Assembly: GCA_903912445.1 (NCBI GenBank)
Contig: CAIWHP010000218.1
Coordinates: forward strand, 1 to 36,328
DNA length: 36,328 nucleotides
DNA from: an uncultured Lentisphaerota bacterium
Lineage (GTDB): Bacteria; Verrucomicrobiota; Kiritimatiellia; CAIQIC01
Direction of reading: 5' to 3'
This document shows positions 1 through 6,129 of this stretch, in pieces (positions within the stretch are counted from its first letter, which is position 1; every line of letters begins with the position of its first letter). The position numbers and the translations under genes are program-made. The notes under the pieces are model-generated. The model was not told the DNA's origin. It saw only the letters and a list, made by a program, of their open reading frames with translations, and made no database searches.

Positions 1-39
1 GCCCGCCACCAGCGCCAGCAGCAAAATCGTTCGTCACAT
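1..39 (-). CDS. Possible 5' end of a secreted or lipoprotein gene, cut by the left edge
   Basis: On the minus strand an AAAGGA-like ribosome binding site (47-52) lies upstream of an ATG at 39, which is followed at once by TGA. The same frame then reads RTILLLALVAG to the edge, which looks like the core of a signal peptide or lipoprotein leader. A TTG at 24 in this frame, or a GTG at 37 in another frame, could be the start. It lies 60 nt downstream of the biotin ligase gene on the same strand. Too little is visible to name it, and it may not be a gene. A sequencing error at the ATG-TGA is possible. Confidence 0.2.
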
Positions 40-98
40 CGCTGCATCCTTTATTCATGAGCACCAGTCCGGAAAGCGACCAGCCGTTGTGGCCAAAA

Positions 99-737
99 TC
101 AGCACCGGACCGCAGCCGCCGCGGTCCACGCGGCGTAGAGCGAGGTCGGGCCGGCGCGCAGCGCGCGGCGATAGGCGGCGTCGAGCGCGGCCAGCACCGC
201 GGCGCGCGCCTGCGCCACCGTGCAGTCCACGCCCGCCAGCGCACACGAGGTGGCCGTGGCGCGCAACTCCGGGGGAAAATCCGCCGCACTGTGCCGCACG
301 TTGACGCCGATGCCGATGACGGCATACTCGATGCGCTCACCCCGGAGCGCCGGTTCGATCAGCACGCCGCAGATTTTCTTCCCGCCGGCAAGCACATCGT
401 TGGGCCACTTGAGCGTCACGCCGGGCACGCCGAGCTGCTGCAGCGCCGTCGCGACCGCGATGCCCGCGAGCAGCGCCAGCGGGCCGCTCTCCGAGGCCGG
501 CCACGGCGGGCGCAGCAGCACCGACAGATAGAGCCCCATTCCCGACGGCGAGTGCCATGGGCGATGCTGCCGGCCTCGGCCGTGCGTCTGGGTACGCGCC
601 ACGACCGCCGTGCCCTCCGCCGCACCCTGCCCCGCCAGCGCGCGGAGCACGTCGTTGGTCGAAGTCGCCTCGTCCAGTTCGGTCAGCGGCAGGCCGAGCG
701 GCGCTTTTTCCAAGGGTTGGAACTCGGAGGTGTTCAT
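99..737 (-). CDS. birA: Biotin--[acetyl-CoA-carboxylase] ligase, catalytic domain only
   Basis: Attaches biotin to the biotin carboxyl carrier protein of acetyl-CoA carboxylase in the cytoplasm, via biotinyl-AMP. The 212-residue product has the family motifs: DEATSTND near residues 22-29, the biotin-binding loop GRGRQHRPW (53-61), KWPNDVL (110-116), GVLIE and GIGVNV. There is no N-terminal helix-turn-helix, so it is a class I (non-repressor) ligase. It stops soon after the catalytic domain, so the small C-terminal SH3-like domain of many ligases looks shortened or absent. The start is odd: the ATG at 737 lies between two copies of a TTCCAA-type palindrome, and about a dozen N-terminal codons are repeat sequence. 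A later non-ATG start cannot be excluded. The enzyme assignment is firm; the exact N-terminus is not. Confidence 0.9.
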   Translation of the reverse strand: MNTSEFQPLEKAPLGLPLTELDEATSTNDVLRALAGQGAAEGTAVVARTQTHGRGRQHRPWHSPSGMGLYLSVLLRPPWPASESGPLALLAGIAVATALQQLGVPGVTLKWPNDVLAGGKKICGVLIEPALRGERIEYAVIGIGVNVRHSAADFPPELRATATSCALAGVDCTVAQARAAVLAALDAAYRRALRAGPTSLYAAWTAAAAVRC

Positions 738-806
738 TTTCCCAAGGGTTGGAATTTCTCACCCGCTCAGCTACCAAACCTTGGAGAACTTTTCCAAGGC
801 TTGGAA
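708..806. repeat. Cluster of four TTCCAA..TTGGAA palindromes at the birA 5' end
   Basis: Four copies of a short palindrome (arms TTCCAA / TTGGAA around 3 nt, some imperfect) lie at 708-722, 739-754, 774-784 and 792-806. The first is inside the annotated start of the biotin ligase, the second overlaps its ribosome binding site, and the others are upstream. Copies 3 and 4, or 2 and 3, can pair with each other over 11 bp with one mismatch. The same motif recurs at 6063-6109, 17941-17990, 32732-32781 and 35615-35628. Confidence 0.85.
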
Positions 807-947
807 TGCGCAGCGTCCCTGTCCGTATCGTTTTCGACTGGCGCTGACGGGAAGCGGCGCTAACCGCTTCTGTCGCAGAACGGATTTCATCCGCCCTTCG
901 ATGCTTGCCCCGGCGGAGCCTCTTGGCGAAGCCGGGTTCGCTGTTCG

Positions 948-2186
948 TCAGTCCTGCAGCCCCTTCAGGTCGGCCTCGAGGCGGTCGCTGCTCGCGACGA
1001 ACTTGGCCCATTCGATAGGCTGGCCCGTGTAGGCGGCGGTGCGGCCGAAGATCGTGATCAGGTTGCTTTGCACGCTCGGCTCGACCGTCGCGTTTTCGAC
1101 GTTGCCCGCGAGGACGTCGCGGTAGAAGGCGGCGATGTTCACCTCGGTGCCCTCCTTATAGATGCCTTGCGTCTTGCCGCCCTTGAAGAAATTCTCGCCG
1201 CGGATCAGGATCTGTCCGCCGTATTCCGTCTCCAGCACGCCCTTGGCGCCAAAGGCGCGGACGCGGATGCCCGCCGGTATCGTGCCATGCCCCTCGATCT
1301 GCCGCGAGCTGAACGTGAAGCCCGTGCCGTTCCCGTAGTCGAAGTGGCCGGTAAAGTGGTCGAAGCACGTGCCGATGGTCTTCGGCCGCGCCGTAATCCC
1401 GCCCGTACCGGTCACGCGCAGCGGCGGCTGCTGCATCACCCAGCTCATCACGTCCAGCGTGTGAATGTTCTGCTCGGTGATGATGTCGCCGGAGAGCGCG
1501 CGATCGAGGCCCCACGCGCGCAGGCGCAGCTCGGGATCGTTGGGCTGCTTGGACAACTCGTCGAAGTAGCGCGAGAACGGGCACTCCGCGTGATAGGTGC
1601 TCTCGCCGAAGGCGATGGGGCCTATCGCGCCGGCGTGCACCCGCTTGATCGCCTCGATATAGAGGTCCGTCGAACGCGTCTGGAAGTCCACGAGGAAGCA
1701 CTGCTTCTTGCTGGTCGCCAGCTTGCCGCTCGCGGCGATGCTCTGGCAGCCGGGCACGTCCACGGCGACCGGCTTGGCGCAATAGACGTGGACGCCCGCG
1801 GCGACGCCCGCCGCCGCCTGCTCGGGATGGAAATAGGGGGGCGAGATGATCGCCACGGCGTCGACGCCGCTGGCGAGCAGGCGCTTGTAGGAGGACAGGC
1901 CGGAGAAGCGGCGGTCGGCCGCGACGCCGTACTTGTCGCCGACGCGGTCCGCCTGGCTCTTGAAGTAGTCGGCCGTCGCGACCAGCTCGTAGCCGCCGTG
2001 TTTCTTGAACAGGTCGGCGATCCAGCCGCCGCGGCCGCCGCAGCCGACCAGGCCGAGTTTGAGCTTGCGGGTGATGACCGCCGCCGGCGCCGGGGTCTGC
2101 GCCTGGCCCGCCACCGCCACGGTCAGCGCCGCACCGCCGCTCAAGGCCAGAAAACCCCGTCGCGAATACTGCATCTGCTCGTTCAT
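948..2186 (-). CDS. Gfo/Idh/MocA family oxidoreductase with Tat signal
   Basis: Predicted NAD(P)-dependent sugar or polyol oxidoreductase, exported by the Tat pathway to the periplasm. The 412-residue product starts at 2186, with AAGGG about 10 nt upstream. A twin-arginine leader (SRRGFLALSGG, residues 8-18) is followed by an alanine-rich segment. The Rossmann nucleotide loop GLVGCGGRGG lies at 45-54. A CAKP stretch near 137-140 sits where the family's EKP lysine motif is expected, and a helix with GDIITEQNIHTLDV follows in the C-terminal half, where the catalytic His/Asp region lies. Secreted members with Tat leaders are very common in Planctomycetes and Verrucomicrobia and are often linked to glycan breakdown. 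The substrate cannot be told. The open frame extends upstream to 2339, but that part is not protein-like; an ATG at 2174 is an alternative start. Confidence 0.88.
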   Translation of the reverse strand: MNEQMQYSRRGFLALSGGAALTVAVAGQAQTPAPAAVITRKLKLGLVGCGGRGGWIADLFKKHGGYELVATADYFKSQADRVGDKYGVAADRRFSGLSSYKRLLASGVDAVAIISPPYFHPEQAAAGVAAGVHVYCAKPVAVDVPGCQSIAASGKLATSKKQCFLVDFQTRSTDLYIEAIKRVHAGAIGPIAFGESTYHAECPFSRYFDELSKQPNDPELRLRAWGLDRALSGDIITEQNIHTLDVMSWVMQQPPLRVTGTGGITARPKTIGTCFDHFTGHFDYGNGTGFTFSSRQIEGHGTIPAGIRVRAFGAKGVLETEYGGQILIRGENFFKGGKTQGIYKEGTEVNIAAFYRDVLAGNVENATVEPSVQSNLITIFGRTAAYTGQPIEWAKFVASSDRLEADLKGLQD

Positions 2187-2344
2187 GCTAGGAACCCTTT
2201 CGTTGGACAAGTTGCCCGGTAGCGTCGTCACTCGCCGCCGCAATGTCAAGACGGTTTCCGCCCCCGCCGCATAGCAGGGCCGCACAGCATTTGACTCTCC
2301 CGCCCAAGTCAGGCACACTCCGCGCCCGAAGGATTGCAATACCG

Positions 2345-2983
2345 ATGAAACGCGAACAACTGTGGCACGGGCTGACGACGTTTTGCACGGCGGCGCTTTG
2401 CGCGGCGGTGCTCACGGCCTGCACCGCGCCGACCGACCAGGAACAGCAGCCCACCGCGGGCGCCATGCCCGTGAAACCAGGAGAAACGAACATGATCACG
2501 ATCAAGACCAGCCTCGGCGAGATGCAGGCGGAACTCTATGCGGACAAGGCCCCGGAGACGGTGAAGAACTTTCTCCAGTACGTCAAAGACGGCCACTACA
2601 ACGGCACGATCTTCCACCGCGTCATCGCCAACTTCATGATCCAGGGCGGCGGCTTCACGCGCGACATGGAGCAGAAGCCGACGCGCGGGCCGGTCCGCAA
2701 CGAGGCGGCCAACGGCCTCAAGAACACGAAGGGCACGCTGGCCATGGCGCGCACCTCCGACGTGGACAGCGCCACCAGCCAGTTCTTCATCAACGTGGCG
2801 GACAACGGCTTCCTCGACTTCCGCAGCGCCACGACGCAGGGCTTCGGCTACTGCGTCTTCGGCAAGGTCACCAAGGGCCTCGACGTGCTCGAGAAAATCA
2901 AGGCCGTGCCCACCGGCAACTTCGGCCCGCACGGCGACGTGCCGACCACCCCGGTGGACATCATCTCCATCACCGTGCAGTGA
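2345..2983 (+). CDS. Peptidyl-prolyl cis-trans isomerase, cyclophilin type, lipoprotein
   Basis: Catalyses cis-trans isomerisation of X-Pro bonds during protein folding. The 212-residue protein starts with a lipoprotein leader ending in VLTAC (Cys26), so the mature form is probably tethered in the periplasm. The cyclophilin domain occupies about residues 50-212 and shows FHRVIANFMIQGGGF, then MARTSDVDSATSQFFINV, and the C-terminal FGKVTKGLDVLEKI, all as in PpiA/PpiB. An in-frame ATG at 2492 (Met50), preceded by AGGAGA, begins exactly at the domain and could give a cytoplasmic form. The gene diverges from the oxidoreductase at 2186. A small hairpin (GCACGAT / ATCGTGC, 2998-3020) follows the stop. 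Confidence 0.93.
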   Translation: MKREQLWHGLTTFCTAALCAAVLTACTAPTDQEQQPTAGAMPVKPGETNMITIKTSLGEMQAELYADKAPETVKNFLQYVKDGHYNGTIFHRVIANFMIQGGGFTRDMEQKPTRGPVRNEAANGLKNTKGTLAMARTSDVDSATSQFFINVADNGFLDFRSATTQGFGYCVFGKVTKGLDVLEKIKAVPTGNFGPHGDVPTTPVDIISITVQ

Positions 2984-2997
2984 AGCAGCCACCGATT

Positions 2998-3020
2998 GCA
3001 CGATTATTGGGGATCGTGCG
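2998..3020 (+). terminator. Short hairpin after the cyclophilin gene
   Basis: GCACGAT and ATCGTGC form a 7-bp stem around an 8-9 nt loop, 15 nt after the cyclophilin stop codon. No U-tract follows, so it is at best a weak intrinsic terminator or an mRNA 3'-end stabiliser. Confidence 0.35.
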
Positions 3021-3038
3021 ATAGACCGGCGAGAAATA

Positions 3039-3122
3039 ATCGTCCTCGTTCTCGTCGTCGTCCTCGTCCTCGATACACTTGGCCATGGGGTTTCGAGGAC
3101 GAGAACGAAGGACGAGGACGAT
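3039..3122. repeat. Imperfect inverted repeat of GTCCTC / GAGGAC hexamers
   Basis: The left arm (3039-3073) is a run of GTCCTCGT-type units; the right arm (3093-3122) is its near reverse complement built of GAGGACGA units. About 19 nt separate them. Each arm is low-complexity and purine/pyrimidine biased. It lies between the cyclophilin and kinase genes and encodes nothing. Similar GAGGACGAG-rich elements are, to my recollection, scattered in related PVC genomes; that is background, not shown here. Confidence 0.75.
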
Positions 3123-3192
3123 CACGGGTGGTTAGTTCGTTGACAAGACTCAACAAGCATTCCGAAACCTGCCATTTCAACCGAGCCACCCT

Positions 3193-4188
3193 GTGAAACC
3201 CGTGGATGAACCCGTCGCGCTGCCCGACTTCTCCGAGCTGACCCCGGACCGCGTCATTGAGCTGACCGAGGCGACGCTCGGGCGCCGCTGCACCAACCTC
3301 TGCCGCTCGCTGACGAGCTACATCAACCGCGTCTACGACCTGGAGATGGAGGACGGCGCGTGGGTCGTCGCCAAGTTCTACCGCCCGGGTCGCTGGAGCC
3401 GCGCCGCGCTGCAGGACGAGCAGGACTTCGTCCGCGAGCTCGCCGAGCAGGAGCTGCCCGTGGTCGCGCCGCTCGCGGGCCGCAGCGGCGCCACGCTGCA
3501 GGAGCACGCGGGGCTCTACTTCGCGCTCTTCCCCAAGCGCGGCGGCCGCCCGCTCGACGAACCCAATGACGCCCAGTGGCTCGAGCTCGGCCGCCTGCTC
3601 GCCCGCGTCCACGCCATCGGCGCGCTGCATCCGCCGCGCGACCGCATCGAGCTGGATCCCAAGGTTTCCACCGCGCAGCACCTCGACTACATCCTGCGCA
3701 GCGCCTTCCCCCGCCCCGCCCTGCGCGACCGCTATGCGGCCGTCGTGCAGAGCGTCGTCGAGCTGATCGCCCCGCTCTTCGCCGGCGTCGAGAAGCTCCG
3801 CATCCACGGCGACTGCCACCGCGCCAACATCCTCTGCCGCCCCGGCGAGCCGTTCCACCTGATCGACTTCGACGACATGGCGCGCGGTCCCGCCGTGCAG
3901 GACCTCTGGATGCTGCTGCCCGGCCATCTGCGCGACTCGCGCCGCGAGCTCAACCTGATCCTCGACGGCTACGAGACCTTCCGCACCTCCGATGCGCTCG
4001 ACCTGCGCCTGATCGAGCCCCTGCGCGCGATGCGCTTCATCCACTTCACCGCCTGGTGCGCGCGGCAGAAGGCCGACGGCGGCTTCGCGCGCCTCCTGCC
4101 CGGGTGGGGCGACGAGGCCTTCTGGCAGCAGGAGATCGCCGACCTCGAGCGCCAGCGCCAGGAAATCCAGGACTCCCTCGGCGGGTGA
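3193..4188 (+). CDS. srkA: Stress response kinase A / YihE-type Ser/Thr protein kinase
   Basis: Aminoglycoside-phosphotransferase-fold kinase of the SrkA (YihE, RdoA) family, known in E. coli as a Ser/Thr kinase acting in envelope stress. The 331-residue length matches the family. Visible are SYINRVYDLE (the glycine-loop equivalent, about 42-51), the lysine strand VVAKFYRPGRW (58-68), the catalytic loop IHGDCHRANIL (about 204-214), and the metal-binding strand IDFDDMARGPAVQDLW (about 225-240). The GTG start at 3193 has no strong Shine-Dalgarno sequence. A TTGACA box lies at 3140-3145, but I see no good -10. The ECF sigma gene follows within 36 nt, so the two may be co-transcribed, which would put a stress kinase next to a stress sigma factor. 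Confidence 0.92.
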   Translation: MKPVDEPVALPDFSELTPDRVIELTEATLGRRCTNLCRSLTSYINRVYDLEMEDGAWVVAKFYRPGRWSRAALQDEQDFVRELAEQELPVVAPLAGRSGATLQEHAGLYFALFPKRGGRPLDEPNDAQWLELGRLLARVHAIGALHPPRDRIELDPKVSTAQHLDYILRSAFPRPALRDRYAAVVQSVVELIAPLFAGVEKLRIHGDCHRANILCRPGEPFHLIDFDDMARGPAVQDLWMLLPGHLRDSRRELNLILDGYETFRTSDALDLRLIEPLRAMRFIHFTAWCARQKADGGFARLLPGWGDEAFWQQEIADLERQRQEIQDSLGG

Positions 4189-4223
4189 TTGAACCTTTCG
4201 CCGCGGTGTGGCACAAACAGGAA

Positions 4224-4751
4224 ATGGACGAGGCAGACATCATCGCGGGGCTGCGCGCAGGCGAGACGGCGGCGGCGGCGGCGCTGATGGACGCCCACGG
4301 CAACCGGCTGCTGCGCTCCGCCTACCTGCTCTGCGGCAACGCCACCGACGCGCAGGATCTCGCGCAGGAGACGCTGCTGCAGGCCGTCAAGTCCGCGCGC
4401 CGCTTCCGCGGCGACTCTGCCCTCTACACCTGGCTCCATGGCATCCTGCTGAACCTCTCGCGCCATCACGCGCGCCATGCCGCGCGCGTCACCCTCACCG
4501 CTGCCGTCCCGGAGACCGCCGCCGAGACGGCGCCGCCGGGATTGGCGCTGGACCAGGCGAGCGATGCAGACACGCTCTGGGCCGCACTGGGCCAGCTTTC
4601 GGCGACGCATCGCGAGGTGCTGGTGCTGCGCTTCTATGAGGAACTGCGGCTCGACGAGATCGCCGCGCGGCTGGAGCTCAGCACCGGCACGGTCAAGTCG
4701 CGCCTGCACTATGCGCTCCGGGAACTGCGGGGAGTCTTGCCGGAGATTTGA
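4224..4751 (+). CDS. RNA polymerase sigma factor, ECF (sigma-70) family
   Basis: Alternative sigma factor of 175 residues. Region 2 spans about 20-85, with AYLLCGNATDAQDLAQETLLQA typical of the 2.2/2.3 core-binding helices and LYTWLHGILLN for 2.4. Region 4 spans about 118-172, with ALGQLSATHREVLVLRFYE and the recognition helix in LELSTGTVKSRLHYA. The alanine-rich linker between them is typical of ECF factors. AGGAA directly abuts the ATG, leaving no normal spacing; an in-frame GTG at 4206 is an alternative start. The gene follows the kinase by 35 nt and is followed at once by its likely anti-sigma factor, the usual ECF layout. The regulon is unknown. Confidence 0.93.
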   Translation: MDEADIIAGLRAGETAAAAALMDAHGNRLLRSAYLLCGNATDAQDLAQETLLQAVKSARRFRGDSALYTWLHGILLNLSRHHARHAARVTLTAAVPETAAETAPPGLALDQASDADTLWAALGQLSATHREVLVLRFYEELRLDEIAARLELSTGTVKSRLHYALRELRGVLPEI

Positions 4752-4780
4752 ACCTTTTCCGCCCCCGGGGCACTCACCTG

Positions 4781-5323
4781 ATGAAGACCATGAACTGCAC
4801 AAGTTGCCAGGAAAAGCTGCTGGAAGACGCCGATGGGACGCTCGGCGCAGCGGAACGCGCCGCGCTCGGACAGCATCTGGCGGAGTGCAGCGACTGCCGC
4901 ACCTGCTTCGCCCGCGAGGCGGCGCTGGCTGCGCGCCTGCGCTCCACGTTCCGGCAGCGGGCGGAAAGTTTGCACCTGGCGCCGTCCGTCCGTGCGCAGT
5001 TTCTGGCGGAAGCCGCACCGCAGCACGCCCGGGCCTGGTGGCGCGCGCCGGCCTGCGCCGCGGCGGCCGCGGCGCTGATCCTCTGCGCCGCGCACTTCGC
5101 CTTGCGCTCCGCCTCCCCCGCCCTGCCGCACGTGGCCCAGGATTTCGTATGCATGAGCACGACACCGGACCACACGGTGCGTATCGAGTGGAAGAGTCCG
5201 TCGCACGTCGTCATCGAGCGCAGCGCGGGCTGGAAAGAGCGCCGGCTGGTGGTCATGCACCGCAACGGCACGGAAGCCTCCGGCCTGTTCGTCGCCCACC
5301 CTTTGAAGAGTTTGTGGAAATAA
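4781..5323 (+). CDS. Membrane-bound zinc-finger anti-sigma factor
   Basis: Likely partner that holds the ECF sigma factor inactive at the membrane. The 180-residue protein begins with a zinc-binding anti-sigma (ZAS/RsiW-like) domain: CxxC at Cys6/Cys9 and HLAECSDC giving the HxxxCxxC motif (His32, Cys36, Cys39). One membrane segment rich in alanine lies at about 88-108. The remainder (about 110-180) would be periplasmic and matches nothing I recognise; it may sense the signal. ATG at 4781 starts just before the zinc motif; a TTG at 4748 overlapping the sigma stop is a less likely start. The STN-like gene follows after 19 nt, so three genes appear to form one unit. Confidence 0.85.
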   Translation: MKTMNCTSCQEKLLEDADGTLGAAERAALGQHLAECSDCRTCFAREAALAARLRSTFRQRAESLHLAPSVRAQFLAEAAPQHARAWWRAPACAAAAAALILCAAHFALRSASPALPHVAQDFVCMSTTPDHTVRIEWKSPSHVVIERSAGWKERRLVVMHRNGTEASGLFVAHPLKSLWK

Positions 5324-5342
5324 TACAACCAAGGAAATGACC

Positions 5343-6050
5343 ATGAAAAAGATCCTGTACATGCTGATGATCAGCGGACTGGTCTCGGCACAAGCGGGCA
5401 GCGCAACGGCGAGCAAGGCGACGGCCGTCAGCGGCGCGGCCGGCGCCGCGAAAACCGTGGATGCAAACATGGCCGCCAAGCTGAAAAAGAACATCACGGT
5501 GGAGTTCAAGGACTGCGCCTTCACCGATGTGCTTGATTTCCTGCGCAAAGCATCCGATGTGAATTTCATCGTGACCGGTAAACCGGAGGCCACCATTACG
5601 CTTTGCCTCAAGGATTTGCCGTTGGAGCTGGTTATCCGCTACCTCGGCGAACTGACCGGGATGGACGCGGTGGTGGAACAAAACGCCGTGGTTTTCCGTG
5701 CCAAAGCTGCTGAAGCGGCGCTGGTCGGCACGGGCGCAGGCAACTACAAGATGGAAACCTCGGTGGAGGCGGCCCAGGAACCGCATCAGTACACGGTGGC
5801 CATCAAGATCCATCAGTCGCCCGACGGCAAAAAATGGGACGTGCTCTCCGCGCCGCGCGTCACGACCCGCGCCGGACAGGAAGCCAAGATCGAGATCAAG
5901 GACGAGAAAACCGGCGACGGCATCGAGTGCACCATATTGGTCAACGAAGTCGCCGCCGGCACGGTGGAAATGTCCGTCGTGTGTAAAGTCAAGGAACCCG
6001 GCAAGCCGCAATGGCAGAGCGAGCTGAAGACGCGCATCAAGCTGCCGTAA
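5343..6050 (+). CDS. Periplasmic STN/secretin-like small protein
   Basis: Function unknown. The 235-residue protein has a signal peptide (MKKILYMLMISGLVSAQA) and two recognisable parts. Residues about 49-118 resemble the STN domain of secretins and TonB receptors: ITVEFKDCAFTDVLDFLRKA, then VNFIVTGK, then a strand-helix with LPLELVIRYLGEL. Residues about 150-235 contain VLSAPRVTTRAGQEAKIEI, which strongly resembles the secretin core strand, but the rest of the pore-forming barrel is missing. It is therefore like a soluble miniature of a secretin. AAGGA 7 nt before 5343 favours that ATG over the one at 5337. Third gene of the sigma/anti-sigma set, so it may be a signal component or a target. 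Confidence 0.7.
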   Translation: MKKILYMLMISGLVSAQAGSATASKATAVSGAAGAAKTVDANMAAKLKKNITVEFKDCAFTDVLDFLRKASDVNFIVTGKPEATITLCLKDLPLELVIRYLGELTGMDAVVEQNAVVFRAKAAEAALVGTGAGNYKMETSVEAAQEPHQYTVAIKIHQSPDGKKWDVLSAPRVTTRAGQEAKIEIKDEKTGDGIECTILVNEVAAGTVEMSVVCKVKEPGKPQWQSELKTRIKLP

Positions 6051-6062
6051 CCGCCCCACCCT

Positions 6063-6110
6063 TTTCCAAGGCTTGGAAAGTTCCCGTGTCGTTTTTCCAA
6101 GCCTTGGAAG
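6063..6110. terminator. Paired palindromes forming a hairpin between convergent genes
   Basis: Two palindromes, at 6063-6079 (centre AAGGCTT) and 6094-6110 (centre AAGCCTT), are reverse complements of each other over 16 bp around a 14-nt loop. They can form one long stem or two short ones. The element starts 13 nt after the STN protein stop and ends 20 nt before the stop of the convergent PEP-CTERM gene, so a two-way terminator role is plausible. It belongs to the same family as the elements at 708, 17941 and 32732. Confidence 0.6.
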
Positions 6111-6129
6111 TGTGGATGAGTATGAAGGA

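Noticed and set aside
1068-2222. A 384-residue plus-strand open frame antisense to the oxidoreductase
   Set aside because: It is a GC-driven shadow: Arg/Ala/Asp-rich, no domain, and the minus-strand frame has clear Gfo/Idh/MocA motifs.
3030-3125. A CRISPR array in the GTCCTC/GAGGAC repeat
   Set aside because: The units are too short, lack spacers and are arranged as an inverted pair.
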